Source: Ceratopteris richardii
Lineage: Eukaryota > Streptophyta > Polypodiopsida > Polypodiales > Pteridaceae
Direction: 5' to 3'
DNA: 64,000 nt
Assembly (NCBI GenBank): GCA_020310875.1
Contig: CM035406.1
Span: forward strand, 227,771,942 to 227,835,941
The position numbers and the translations under genes were made by a program. Numbering within the stretch: the first letter of the stretch is position 1; every line of letters starts with the position of its first letter. The notes beneath the pieces were generated by a model that did no database searches, was not told where the DNA came from, and saw only the letters and a program-made list of their open reading frames with translations. Below, piece after piece: positions 12,305-27,309 of the stretch.

Positions 12305-12811
12305 ATGGAGGCAAACTCATCTTCTCAAGCAGAAGCATTTTCTAGAATATTCTCAAATCAAACTAGGAATAGAGCTTTAACTCAAGCTAGGAATACGCCT
12401 TTAGATCAGTCCACGATTTATATTTTCTTGTCCATGTATTTGCTTCCCATGCCTATAAATTCATCACTAAATAGAAGAGCGGCTAAAGAAGAAGCATTAA
12501 CTAGATTAATTTCAAATCAAACTACAATTATATATCCAAATCAACCTAGAGCTAGAGTTTTAGAGCGAGCTAGGAATATACCCTTAGGTCAGTCCTCAAT
12601 TTATATTTTCTTGTCTGCTTATTTGTTTCCCATGCTTGTAAATATTCCAATAGATAGAGAAATGATTGAAACAGAAGCATCTTCTAGAATAGTTTTAAAT
12701 CAAGGTGTGAATATGCTGCTACATGAGGAGACAATGGATGGTTTTATCTCTAAATATTTGCTTCCTTTGCTAGAAACCCATGTAAGAACTTGTGTATATA
12801 TATGCATGTGA
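12305..12811 (+). CDS. uncharacterised 168-residue protein with internal repeats
   Basis: An intact frame follows the gypsy pol by 299 bp. The start ATG has a good plant context (AACCATGG). I recognise no family. The protein is built of about two and a half repeats: residues 5-57, 58-118 and 119-160. Each repeat has an EA.(S/T)R(I/L)..NQ head and a tail (D/G)QS(T/S)IYIFLS.YL(L/F)PM in copies 1 and 2, and DGFISKYLLPLL in copy 3. Copies 1 and 2 share QARNTPL/RARNIPL. The tail is hydrophobic and could be a helix pair rather than a membrane anchor. Frame preservation beside a heavily broken pol is odd. It may be an accessory ORF of the element, a domesticated fragment, or chance. Confidence 0.45.
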   Translation: MEANSSSQAEAFSRIFSNQTRNRALTQARNTPLDQSTIYIFLSMYLLPMPINSSLNRRAAKEEALTRLISNQTTIIYPNQPRARVLERARNIPLGQSSIYIFLSAYLFPMLVNIPIDREMIETEASSRIVLNQGVNMLLHEETMDGFISKYLLPLLETHVRTCVYICM

Positions 12812-15519
12812 GTAAATTATGTTTTGTTTCAATAAAACTTTTATGAGTTAAGCAGAATAATACCAAAGGATTGGAAGCTTGCAAGTTGACAATCACCAAT
12901 GTAAATAAATAAAATTGGGTGATGTCTTTTAAAGTTTTGAAATTTTTTGTATTTGTCTACATATCACAAGGTTTTTTGTTTGATCATTTTTCAAGTTCAT
13001 TTGTATATATGTATATAATGTTATTTTGGTTCATATGTTTCTCATCATTTGCTTAGATTTCATGAATGCACGAAATGATCAAGTAAAGACAATGGAGATG
13101 ACAGACAAAGAAGGAAGTTCATGAATTTGTTTTCATTAGCTTTCCTCCTTGAACCTTGATCTTTTGCACCATTTTTTAGTTGTGTTGCATATAAAGTGCA
13201 GATATTTTATGTTGAGAAGAGCACATGTGTTAATTCCCATAGATGCACTCTCATTTGCACAACAAAAAGGACATGTAAATATCATGGAAGATAATAAGAC
13301 CAACATGAGTAAAAATGAGAGAAGATGAGAGTGATTGCATTTAGGAGTTGTTAGCTTCTTTATTTAAAACCCATGAGAATCATTTCCATATTTCCACCAT
13401 GATTGTAAATGTTTTCATCAAGAGTTGTGCATGCTTGAAAATGTATGTGCACGGAATTTTGAAGATCTTAGTTGCACAACCAATTGCACATTAAAATGAA
13501 TTGTAAATACATGAAGAAAATCTAAGTTTTGGAATAGGTGAAAAGCCTCATCATCAAAAGCTACTAAGTGTATTCATTACATCTGCAATATTGAGAGTAA
13601 TTCAAGCAATCATGGATATTATCTTAAGCTGGAAGACTTGATGGTGCATGAGGTTTGCAACCATGGTTTGATATGTGCTGAAAAGTATGGTCGTTGTAGC
13701 CTCTTCAAATCCCCAAGATTCATCCTATTCTTTTGCCTTGTTTAGAATGGAAGGGAGTGTCCCTCCATTATAGGGGTTGGCAAAGGTTTGGCAGGCAGGG
13801 AGGCAAAAATAAGGTGGCCACTCTTGTCACTTGGGGATTTAGGCCCAACTTTGATAAGAGATCACTATCATAATGGGAATGGAAGGGCACAAATATCCCG
13901 TGAGGACTTAGAGTATAGGGGATTCATGCTTTGGAGGGGTCTTTTGCTTGGATTTTAGGGGTGCAATGTAGTTGGAAAAGAGGGGGTAAGAGTACTAAAG
14001 AGTTGCCAAATATGGTGAAAAAGGGGGTGAAGACGAACTATTCGGGGATTGCCTACTAAAGGATGGCATGAATAGTATATGTGGGGGGGAGGGTATGATC
14101 CAGGCATGGGGCTCATTGGGGAGTTTTTTACAGTAATCACCTTGGAAATGGGATCTTAGTTGACAAAAATTATACTTATGCGTAGCGGTACTTGCTCATA
14201 GCATCGAATAGGTCAAGTGTGAAGTGTAAGGGAGAAATAGAGCTAGTTGTGAGGATCACCTATGTGAAGAGACTGAACAAGATGCTGACTTACATTCTAC
14301 TCATGGTTGAAAGCTAAAACAACAATAAAAAAAGGGGAGTTAGAGGCTTGCACCAATGTTGGATGGATAGGAGGCATGAATCATTTGAAATAGGATGGCT
14401 TGGTCTAGGACTTGGTCTAAAGGGAAGAGATCATTAGAGCAGATCACCTGGAAGGATTTCTTGCTGGCAGAATTCATGGTTGATATAGAATTTGTGGAGG
14501 TGAATTGATGACAATACTTCATATGTAGGTGGTTTATATCACTTGTGAAGAAAAAAGCAAATCTCTGGTAATCAATCCATTTGGTATGGAAAAAACAAAG
14601 GGAACTATGGCTCACTATTATGTCATCTACCTGAATTTCCTTATGATGGTGTATTAAAGAAACACGGCATCAGACCCGATTGGAGTGCTCTTTGCCTATT
14701 GGAGTGTGTAGCTCATGAAAAGCAGGTTGAACTATTCTTCAAGATCTATTGGGGTGATGCGAGGGAAAAGGTATGTGATGTTGTAGTCGCTCTTCCATTA
14801 GATTGTATAGTGCTTGGAAATCAAGGTCGGAACCCATATCATCGTTCATAAGAACTATAGCATGTTGAATGACCTAGGGTTTTGCTATTAGTTGCAAAGA
14901 GAGATAGATAAAAACCCCATGTTATGCTTCCTATTTTGAGTTGAAACACTCAAGCTAATGTGGGGTATATTAGAGAGGTAAATTGAAGCTGATAAAAAAT
15001 AGTTGCAAAACCTATCAAATAAGATATACCATCATTAAATAGCACTAGAAAAACTTAATAGTAGCTGCTACATTGTTCTATATACAATCCTAGGAGATCA
15101 GAGAAGATCATCTGACTTTGGAGTGAAGCTGACAAAATCGATTTGTCAGAGAAGTAAGTGAACATTGAACTTGATATTGAAGCTTGGACACTGTATCTTA
15201 TCTGATTGAACAGGGAAGAAAGCAATGAATGAAAGTAATGATGTTCTACTTGTTGTTTAATCTCAATCTCCATTAATTATATCCAATAAAGTATGAATCA
15301 TGGTTCACACAATATGGTAACAGCACACTCGCTTGCTTTTGATTCATGTGTGTAACTTTTCATTGACATGTGTCAGATGAAATGCATGATGATATGGTTA
15401 GATGGCTAGTTTGTTTCACTACTTGTCTCTAGGATAATTCAATTGGCATGGACTTGTGAGGTCGCAAGTATTAGCTGCTATGTGTGACTCGATCTCGTGC
15501 CCTATCATGCAATTGTGAG
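12812..15519. other. 2.7 kb without recognisable gene
   Basis: AT-rich sequence. Only shadow frames under 100 codons occur, on both strands (13955-14140, 14340-14615, 15055-15273), and none has a domain I know. A stretch around 13740-14130 is richer in GGG runs than its surroundings. It may include the 3' LTR of the gypsy element above, but I found no second copy to define it. Confidence 0.5.
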
Positions 15520-16630
15520 AAAGTGTGAAAGAGAGAGAGTGAGAGAGAGGGAGAGTGAGAGAGAGAGAAAGAGGGAAAGAGAGTAGACTTTGCTAAATTG
15601 AGTTTCATGCTATCAGTCAAAAAGTTTAGATCCATCTAGAAGATGTTACCTGGAATCGCATTCATATCCATGGATGTGTTCGATTTGTGGTTGTTGTGGG
15701 ATTACTGAACTAGTAGCTTTATGTCCATGGAGAAGTAGAGGTGATGATGAAATTGGAAGCTCTTATGATAGTGTATGGATAATGCATAAATAAAAAAAAG
15801 ACAGAGAAACGCAATTAGCCATTCATCCATGCATTCGTAATCTCTAAAAGACATTACTACGTTCTACGCATCCATGGGAGTTGTGGGTCATGCATGGCAT
15901 TCTGACAAAAGAGAGTGTGTCTATGTGAAAGAGAGAGAGAGAGAGAGAGAGAGTGAAAGAGCATGTGAGAGTGAATGAGAGAGAGAGAGAAAGAGAGAGA
16001 GGATGGAAAAAGTGAGAGAGAGGGAGAGTGAGAGAGAGAAAGAGAGAGTGAGAGTGAGAGAAAGATTGAGAGAGAGTGAGAATATGAGAAAGTGAGAGAG
16101 AGAGAGTGTGTGTGTGTGTGTGAGAAACAAAGAGAGAGAGAGAGGGAGAGAGAAAGAGAGAGAGAAAGAGTGAGAGAGAGTGAAAGTGTGAGAAAGTGAG
16201 AGAGAGAGTATGAGAAAGAGAGAGATAAAGAGAGAGAGTGAAAGTGTGAGAAAGTGAGAGAGAGAGAGAGTGTGCAAGAAAGAAAGAGAGAAAGAGAGAG
16301 TGAAAGAGTGTGTGAAAGTGAGGGGGAAAGAGTGAGAGAGGGAAAGAGTTGAGAGAGAGAGAGAGAGAGAAAGAGACAAAGGAGGGAAAAAGTGAGAGAG
16401 AGGGAGAGTGAGAGAGAGAGTGAGAGAAAGAGTGTGAGAGAGAGAAGGGAGAGAGTATGAGAAAGTGAGAGAGAAAAAGAGAGGGTGAAAGGGTGTGTGA
16501 AAGTGAGTGGGAAAGAGTGAGAGAGAAAGAGTGAGAGAGAAAGAAAGAGAGATAGTGAAAGAGAGTCACTGTGAAAGTGAGTGGGAAAGAGTGAGAGAGA
16601 GAGAGAGAGAAAGAGAGAGAAAGAGCAAAG
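15520..16630 (+). repeat. GA-rich microsatellite block
   Basis: Imperfect (GA)n with GTGA and GAAA variants fills 15520-15590 and 15922-16630, separated by unique sequence at 15591-15921. Long minus-strand frames of Ser/Leu/Phe/His here are artefacts of the repeat. Confidence 0.9.
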
Positions 16631-17065
16631 AGTGTGATGATGATGGAGAGATCTTATTCTCAAGGAGCATGACTAGAGACAATATATGTAATGTAATTTG
16701 GAAGCAAGACACACCCCTAAGCACACAAGAACCTGATGATAGCATACTGTTATTGTCGAGTTTGCATTGTGATCATCCACTTGCATTGTGATCATCTTAT
16801 GCACACACACACATGCATATCTCTCTCTCTACACACACATCTCTCTCTAAATCTTGCATCTTAGTAACTGGTGTGTGTACTCTTTCACCCTCTCTCTTTC
16901 TCTATGTTTTTTCTTTCCTAATTTCTCTGTCCTTTTGTTTTGCAGGAGCTTTTTGGCATCGGTTCTTTGGAATTTGATGAGAGACAATGTTGATTGGGAT
17001 TTGACGAGAGCGATCCAAAGAATTACATTGCTGTAAGTGATTGTTTTGTTCTCTATTAGAAATAG
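16631..17065 (+). other. unique island with exon-like segment between microsatellites
   Basis: Between GA arrays lies a pyrimidine tract ending TTTTGCAG at about 16944, then 88 bases open in one frame (SFLASVLWNLMRDNVDWD...), then GTAAGTG at about 17034. That is the layout of an internal exon. The segment GTAAGTGATTGTTTTGTTC is repeated at 17160, so local duplication has occurred. No homology was recognised. Confidence 0.3.
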
Positions 17066-17231
17066 AGACAAAGAGAGAGAAAGAAAGAGGAAGAGAGAGA
17101 TAGAGAGAGAGAGAGATGAAAGAGAGAGAGAGAGAGATACATACACACACACATAGATGTAAGTGATTGTTTTGTTCTTTATTAGAAATAGAGAGAGAGA
17201 GAGACACATAAAGCAAGAGAGAGAGAGGCAT

Positions 17232-17266
<35 letters not shown>

Positions 17267-17308
17267 AAGAGAGAGAGAGAGAGATGAAAGAGAGAGAGAT
17301 AGAGATAC
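17066..17308 (+). repeat. GA microsatellite, duplicated
   Basis: Two GA tracts (17066-17146 and 17188-17308) separated by a repeat of the preceding unique piece (TGTAAGTGATTGTTTTGTTC). Confidence 0.85.
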
Positions 17309-18262
17309 ATACACACACATGCATACTCATGTATATGCATGCGTACATACACATACACATATACACACAAGCAAATGCATACATACATACACACACACAT
17401 ATACACACATGCATATGCATACATACATACACACACACCCATATACATACACACATGCATACACACACAAACATACACATTAATACACATACATATGCAT
17501 ATACATACACTCTCACATGTATACACATACACACACATGCATACACACACATACATACATATATGCATACACATACACTCTCACATGCATACACACATAA
17601 GAGACACACACATACATACACACACTTTTTCACACATACGCACATATATACATACACACATATATACACACAGTCACATACATATTACATATACACATGC
17701 ATATGCATGCATACATATACCCATATACATACACACATGTACACACATACATATACATACACCCATGCAGATGCATACATACATAGATACATACATACAC
17801 ACACATATGCATATACACATCCATACACACATATGAATACACATATACATATACACACACATATACATATACACACACATATACATACATGTTTTAGGTC
17901 TAGGTCTTTAGGATTAGGGTTAGGGTTTTTACATACATACACATATGCATACACACATATACACATACATATATATATATATACATGCATACACGCACAT
18001 ACACATACACACACACATAATAACATATACACATACACATATATATATACACATGCATACACACATATACATGTTTTAGGTCTAGGTCTTTAGGATTAAG
18101 TTTTTAGGGTTTTTACACATGCATACACATATACACACATAATACATATACACATGCATATGCACATATACATGTTCTAGGTCTAGGTCTTTAGAATTAG
18201 GTTTTTAGGGTTTTTACACATGCATACACATGTATACACATATATACACATAATACATATAC
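17309..18262 (+). repeat. CATA/CACA microsatellite array
   Basis: About 950 bp of imperfect CATACATACACA with ATGCAT interspersed. All long frames of Thr/His/Ile or Cys/Val/Tyr in it are artefacts. Three telomere-like islands are embedded in its distal part. Confidence 0.9.
17891..18216 (+). repeat. three degenerate telomere-like islands
   Basis: At 17891-17930, 18073-18114 and 18173-18216 the motif TTTTAGGTCTAGGTCTTTAG recurs, followed by AGGGTTTTTACA. The first copy contains TTAGGGTTAGGGTTT, and TTTAGGG is the plant telomere unit. The islands are separated by CATA repeat, so this is a higher-order unit rather than a true telomere tract. Confidence 0.7.
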
Positions 18263-18489
18263 ACATTGGATCTAGATGAGAGAATGGCATGTCTTTGCAC
18301 TCAGTGCAAGTATCAATTTTTTTGAAAATGATGGATTTGTACTGCACATGTTTGAGAATATGGATCCTTTGATACAAGTCGACTACGAAATCTACATTAC
18401 TAGTTACATGGTCCCCCTAGTGAGCAGGTCGACCAAAATGGTATTGCACCATCTACCTCTTGTGGACAGAAGTGAATGAAGAGGGAGGT

Positions 18490-21400
18490 AGAAGGACAAG
18501 GTAGTGGCAGCATTACACAGAATGAACACATGGAAGAAATGCGTGAGGCATTTTATGATAGGGACGAAGATCACAATGGTCAAGAAGATGTTGTGGTTTC
18601 CATGGATACGATAAAATTTCCATGATCAAAAACCGATGAAGAACATCAGAACATGTGAAGACTAGCCCATTTAGCACTCTACACTAGGGCAAAGATATCT
18701 ATACTATGTGCATCACTCGTGATGCTTAATCTTCAATCCATTTATGGATGGTCAGATAATAGTCTCTCTGAATTGTTCAGGTAATTGGATTTGAAATAAA
18801 CTTTCATTGCTATATCAAAATAAGTTTTTTTACTAATATCGTTGTAATTTCTTATCCCTCGCAAGCTTCTGAAAGATCAAATTTTGTGAGATGACAATGA
18901 CATGCCTCCAACATATGGAGATGCAAAAAAACTTTTATAGTCTATGGGGATGGACTACACCAAGATTCATGCTTGTCCAAATGATTGCATCCTCTTTTGC
19001 AATGAGTATGAGCACCTCCAAATATGTCCAAGGTGTGGAGGAAAAAGGCGAGAGAAGACCTTGTGGGTGAAGAAGTCCCCGCAAAGGTCCTTGACCACTT
19101 TCCTCCATTTCAAGAATTAAGAGCATGTTCAGATGCAAATCCATAGCTCAGTTAATGTCATGGCATGTAAAGACCATGTGCGTAATGCAAGTGCCTAATG
19201 ATTCTGATGCTTGGAAACACAGAGATAGTAAGTGGCCAGAGTTTGCTAGAGAGGCTCGGAATATACGTCTAGGCCTAGCTATGAATGGAGTAAATCCATT
19301 TGGTTTACATAGCTCCTCATGGATCACATGGCTTGTATGTTTGGTCAACTATAACATCCCCACCATGGCTGGCCACAAAAAGGAGCCATTTATTATTAGC
19401 TCTCATTGTGCAAGGTAAGTGTAAGGTAAAAAAATATGGATGTATATCTTGCAGTGCTTGTGGAAGAGCTACGCACTTTATGGGATGGGATTATTGTGCA
19501 CGATATTTCTCAACCTATAACAAGAAGGGACGTGTGAGTACAAAGCATACTTATGTGGACGATGCATGAATGGCCTGGTTATGATGAATGTTCATGTTTA
19601 TTGATTTTGGGTTACAATGCTTTTCCCCTATGCAAAACACGACTCCGAGCATGCTACTCCAAACTTCAAAAAACTGTCTATGAAGGACATCATAGATATC
19701 TGCTTGATAGGCATGCCTTACGTGAAGAGCAAATTGGTTGACCAGCACAAGGAAAAATGAAAGCAAGCAATTGGAAGCAGCTATGGGATGTATAAACACC
19801 ACTCGCTAGCATGAAATGACTATCAATCTTTCACAATCTCCCTTATTGGAGTGAGTTATTGATCAGTCATTTTAATGCATATTTTCAAGAATGTGGAAGA
19901 TATGCTCTAGAAGACATTGATTGGAAAGAAGGAAAGCAAAACATAAAGGGAGGACTTGGAAGAGCAAGATTGTATGCAATAATTGTGCACAATTACTAAG
20001 TTGAATAGAACAGTGTCGCTACCAAGAGCTCCTTGGGTGCTCTGCAAGATGCAAGAGCAAAAGGTGAAGAAGGTGATTTCAAAGTTTCAGACAGCTATTG
20101 GATGCATGAGCTGTCTAAAGACTGACTCACATAGAATGAAGATCTTGGAGGGCTCAAGTCTCATGATTGGCATAAGTTTTTATAGTTTGTGCTCCCAATA
20201 GCTCTGAAAGATTGCCTTTTGGAGGATGTGCAAGCAACCAATTATAAAATCAGTTCCTTTGTATGGTGGAATTTTTCTAAAGAGATAAGGAGAGATAGCA
20301 TAGAGAGTGCCAAACTCAATGCTATAGAGGCTTTCTATATGGTTGAGAAGTACTTTCCCATGAGTACCCTCACAATTCAATTTCATTTACTGGTTCATGT
20401 GGTTGATGAAGCTGCAATAGCAGAAATTGTCCACAGTCGATGGATGTTCTTCTTGGAGCAGTTCATGAAGACATTAAAAGGGTTTGTTCTTCATAGAGCA
20501 CGTTCGTAGGGAAGCATGGTAGAGGGGTGGCTGGTACAAGAGTCTCTTGTATTCATAATAGATTTTCTATGCATGTCAAACCTAGAAATGCCTCGCTTAT
20601 GGAGCGACGATGAAGATGTTCGTCTCATAGACGATGAACTTCAAGGTAAAGGGATGCAAAGAAAAATGGATGTAGCTTTTAGAGAGAAGACAATGAAGTT
20701 TTGCATCATTAATCAGGAGCCCATGCAGAAGTGATTGGAGAGGTATGAGCTTGCCAAGGAGGCAAACGCAAAGGAAAGAGCTCAATTTCAAAAGAATTAT
20801 TCTACTCACTTTTTTCCTCGTCGATAAAGTCTTCGACCTCTTCCACCCTTTCCAATGAACAGATGGCTAGATACAGTCGTTTCACAAGCAAATGTAGTGG
20901 GTGAGGATATCTCTAAAGAAGAGCAGGAACTCGCAAAGGAATATGATTGGGAGTATTACAAATACGGTGCTTTATGGTCTCATGGACAACACTTTTGGAT
21001 TGCACGCATCGACAAAAAGGTCTACTTTTGATAGTGGGATGATGGTGAACTTTCTCCAAAAAAGTAGAGCTAGTGCAAGAGATGACAATGCTCAAGAAGG
21101 CTATCTTGAGTATTGTGGAGTGATCCAAGATATCTTGAAGCTATCCTTGAGGAGGTTTGATTACTTTTTGTTTGATATTAAATGGTTCAAAGTAGTCACC
21201 TCTAGAAGAAACAGAACAATGAGCCAAGATAAGAGCAGTTTGCTTCAAGTGGACCCCATGACGCTATGGATTTCAAAAGAGATACATTTGTACTTCTCAA
21301 AAACTGTGAGCAAGTTTTCTTTATGGCAGATTCAAAAGAACCAGAGTGGCTATTTGTTTTACAAGTCTCTCCACATAGTAGACAAACTTGTGAGGACATA

Positions 21401-21650
21401 GACATAGAAGAAATTCCATCTACAATGGACTATGAGGTGCATTCAGTATTCCAGGGGGAAGAGATCATTGTCCGAGAAGAATAGGTATTGGAAGAAGACA
21501 AGGTACACGATGACATAATAGATGATATGTTGTACGAGGACGATGATCAAGAAGGGGTGGCCATACTAAGAGATCTAGAGGTCACCAATGTAGAGATAGA
21601 TATCCTCTGTGCATCAGATCTTCGAGAGGATGCTAGAATAGAGGATTTAT
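18490..21650 (+). pseudogene. CACTA (En/Spm) TNP2-type transposase, broken
   Basis: The landmarks follow TNP2 order. First comes an N-terminal LYTRAKISILCASL and WSDNSLSELFR piece, then a possible small intron 18781-18866 (CAG/GTAATT...GCAAG). Next are DDNDMPPTYGDAKK and the Cys-rich HACPNDCILFCNEYEHL..CPRCGG. The core follows: DSKWPEFAREARNIRLGLAM, GVNPFG and MWTMHEWPGYDE. A DUF4218-like part lies at 20260-20560 (VEKYFPMSTLTIQFHLLVH, SRWMFFLEQFMKTLKG). A DUF4216-like part lies at about 20940-21480 (DYFLFDIKWFKV, CEQVFFMADSKEPEW). CACTA transposases cut and paste the element. Many frameshifts and stops make it inactive. Element termini were not identified. Confidence 0.85.
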
Positions 21651-22272
21651 GAAGCAACCACATGTATGTATTGATTTATGTTTACTTATTTTTCTACATT
21701 TTTTTGTAGGTTGCCATTTTTCTATATTATGCTAATTACTTGAGTTTTCTGTTGTAGAGCATGATGGGAGACAATCCTCATGCCACTCCACATTCCATGA
21801 TAGAGGAGTAGTTTTTAGATTTTTATACCTTAGGCTCCTCCTGGTTATATGGCTGCCATGTCACAGTACTGGATCGCTCGCGGTCGCATTCCCCTCAGCC
21901 TCACTCCCAACAGCGGCACTTCCTTTGATGAGAATATTCCTTCCCATTATACTCCCTTTGGTGGGACTACTCCCATCGACAGTACTCCCTTTGGCGAGAG
22001 GCACTCTTGGCTTTATGAATCAACCATGGCCGCCTTCTCAGCCATCCCCTAATGGCTCTAGTAGTTGATGTATGTGTTTGACACCATAGCATGATACAGG
22101 TGCTTGCGTGTCTTGTTTGTCCCATCGGTTGAGGTCACATCGGTCTCCACATCGTGGCTCTAGAGGGGGTGGATGTTGTGGAGGCAGTGCGATAGGCGTT
22201 GTGTCATCCACTTCTACTCTTAAAGCAAGTACCTTAGATGTAGGTATGCCACATAGTACACCATGTTGTCAA
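21651..22272 (+). other. CACTA-associated 3' sequence
   Basis: Two small plus-strand frames (21849-22052, and 22108-22320, which runs into the next repeat and contains a Ser/Arg/Gly/Cys-rich stretch) follow the transposase. TNP2-bearing elements often carry a second gene, but nothing here is recognisable as one. Confidence 0.35.
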
Positions 22273-22480
22273 GAAGGTGTAGATGCTTGGTTGGTGGATC
22301 AAGTCAACCGCCAAATCTAACGGCGCACGCCGAGTGCTTGCAGCAAACTCGGGTGAATCAAGTAAACTTGAAGAAAGGATTAATAGTAATTTCAAATAGC
22401 TCTAATTACTTGTGTTTATCTAGGAGCTAATAAATATCTAAGATCAACCTATGTGAAATGCTTATCTAGAGGTTAATGGC

Positions 22481-22710
22481 CTAATCTAAATTATGTCCAT
22501 AAGGTTGTGCAGCTAGAAATCTAGATAAACAATATTCATAAGATGGTGACACTAGAGTTTCACTAGTAATACGGTCTATGATAAATTCCTCTACTTCTAC
22601 TTCTTTATTAGCCTCATTCTCTTTAGGTTGAGTGGTAGTATTATCAATAGGTGGTGGTAATAAAAATTCTAAAATGAAATATGGAGAATTGTATTTTTGT
22701 TCACAAATCC
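22481..22710 (-). pseudogene. conserved ~76-codon open segment in repeat copy A
   Basis: On the minus strand an open frame includes WICEQ, SPYFILEFLLPPPIDNTTTQ, acidic KEVEVEEFIID and TSETLVSPSYEYCLSRFLA, then a stop. The same frame is open in copy B with few substitutions. Upstream of it, in another frame, is MSNEPLHESESIESRNES. I do not recognise the family. Confidence 0.4.
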
Positions 22711-23665
22711 ACTATGCACGGACTCATTCCTAGACTCAATACTCTCAGATTCATGCAAAGGTTCATTAGACATCTGAAAATGAAAATAATGAAAATTATC
22801 AATTGATTAATGAATAGTTATAAACTATATTTCTGATAATGCTAAAGCCTTCTTGAGTGATAAATTTGCTAATATGATTCGAAACTATAATAAACCCTAT
22901 ACAAATATTGTGATGCAAATGGCTAATACAAAAGTAAGCTTAAAATTGGATTTAGAAAAGGTGGATGAAGCAGCGAATAAGCAATCTCCAATCTTGTAAA
23001 TACTTGTCGCGCTTTGTCAATATTCGTCAATCTTTATCAACGCTCACTGCAAAAACAACATTCGCAAAAACATAAGTACATTTTAAGAAACATAAGATCA
23101 TACTCATGCTTTACTTTCAATTCTTATCATTTATATATATACACATTCATACATGTTGCTAATATGCATATGTATACATATACTTTATACATACATACTA
23201 CTTATATTCATACTCATGCATTCTCACATCACTCATATGCATATATTCACACTTAGATGCACTCATGCACATGCATATGTAATCACTCATTCTCATATAC
23301 ATGCATGCTAACATACGCTAATACAACATCCATACATATACTACACATTCATAAACTTATACTAACTCACGTACTTTTATGCTAACATACATTAATAAAA
23401 TTAACACACATTCATAAACTTAACACACATCCATAAACTTATACTAATTCACGTACTTTTATGCTAACACACATTCATAAACATATGCTAACATACACTC
23501 ATATGCTTGCTAACACTCATACATATGCTCACATACATCTACCTTATATATCTCATGCACACATGCATCTCTCATCACTCTCATGCATGCATTCATTACT
23601 CTTATGCATGCTCATGCATTAATTTACATACATATATGTATTCTTGCATTTACTACTTACTTACA

Positions 23666-25970
<2,305 letters not shown>

Positions 25971-26431
25971 TCTTGAATTAGTATTTATGATTTTCTTTGA
26001 GATATCCGTTTTTATGATTGACTTTTACGTATGCAGATATGAAAGATTAAGTGAAAAAAGTCCAATGATCAACTTAAAGAACACATACCTGATTTGGCTT
26101 GAGGAAGAGGTTCAAAAGTCATGCTCATGTGAATCTTAATACACTCTTTGTCAATGGATCAAATACTAAGTACAACCTTTTCTAAACATATGATGTGTAT
26201 GTGCAAAAGTTTAATTCTTCAATTATCGATGAGAAGGGTGGCGTGATGTGGATCGCCCACTTGCCAATCTTCATGGAGGTGCTCACATAAAAAATATCAT
26301 CCCTCAACACCCAAAAGATTGCAAGGTTTAAGCAATAGCCACTGCTCCCATATATGTAGAAGCAACTGCAACAATTGTCGATTCGTGTGTATGCATATGC
26401 AAAGAAAAAAATGAACTATATACCTGAGTTG
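25971..26431. other. non-coding left flank of gag-only LTR element
   Basis: No frame of note. It ends in AGTTG (26427-26431), the left copy of the target duplication. Confidence 0.6.
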
Positions 26432-27126
26432 TGTCAGGGGAGCACTAGATTGTGCTCTCTGACTACAATAGACAAGATTATGAAAATGTACTTTTGATTA
26501 CAAGATCACCGGTGTAGGGAAAACAATACAAGGATATGTAACTGATACACAAAGTCCCACAACCCGAGACCGATAGGTATGGATAACTCGACTAGAGATG
26601 ATGCATGAGATCCCACAACCCAGGATCATAGGTATGAAACGAGATATCAAGATTACAAGAACTCCCTTCAAGGAGATGAATTAAATACAAGAAAGAAATC
26701 GACAAGATCTTGTACTACGAGATTACAAGAGGACAAGGCTAGATATCCAAGAACTAGACTAGACAAGACTAGAACAAGGAACAAAACAAGAACTGGAACT
26801 AGAACTTGGAGAGTACTTACATGGTGGTCACGATTCCTTGAGCTCCTAAGACTGGCATTGGCAAGACTGAGAATGAATGTGTCTAACCCCTCCTTATATA
26901 GGTTTTCAAGGGTGGTTACGAGTTGATGATGTCATTTATGATGTCATCAATTGGAAACAAGACATCTGGGTGTCAGAATTCTACAAATAGACAGTCGATC
27001 TTGGGGTTTTGGCATGTTGCGGATGCAATGGAAGCATTCGTCTGTAGAAAATCTTTTCCAAACATGAGGTATTGGAAGTTCACAAGGAATCTAAGGTTTA
27101 AGATGGTTTTCTTTGTGTCCATGATA
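26432..27126 (-). repeat. 3' LTR of gag-only element 1
   Basis: It starts TGTCAGGGGAGCACTAGATT and ends TGATA where the outer copy has TGACA. It includes TATATAGG near the middle of its downstream half (CTCCTTATATAGGTTTTC). Confidence 0.85.
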
Positions 27127-27309
27127 TCACCTCCCCCTCAAGCGACGAGTTCCACAAGGAGCAGCCATGTTCTCTAGCTTGGGTTTCATTCGATTCTTCT
27201 TATGGAATTCACGAACCTTGATTTTTGCTCTTTGCAGATTTTATGTAAGTTCCCAAGTACAATCATTGATGTCATATGCTTTCCAATGAATAAGGCATTC
27301 CAATCTTCC

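Noticed and set aside
15844..16663. Minus-strand frames of 241 and 268 codons rich in Ser, Leu, Phe and His
   Set aside because: They are translations of GA/TC microsatellite and overlap in three frames; no coding signal.
17230..18093. 287-codon Thr/His/Ile frame and opposing Cys/Val/Tyr frames
   Set aside because: Produced by the CATACACA repeat in all frames and both strands.
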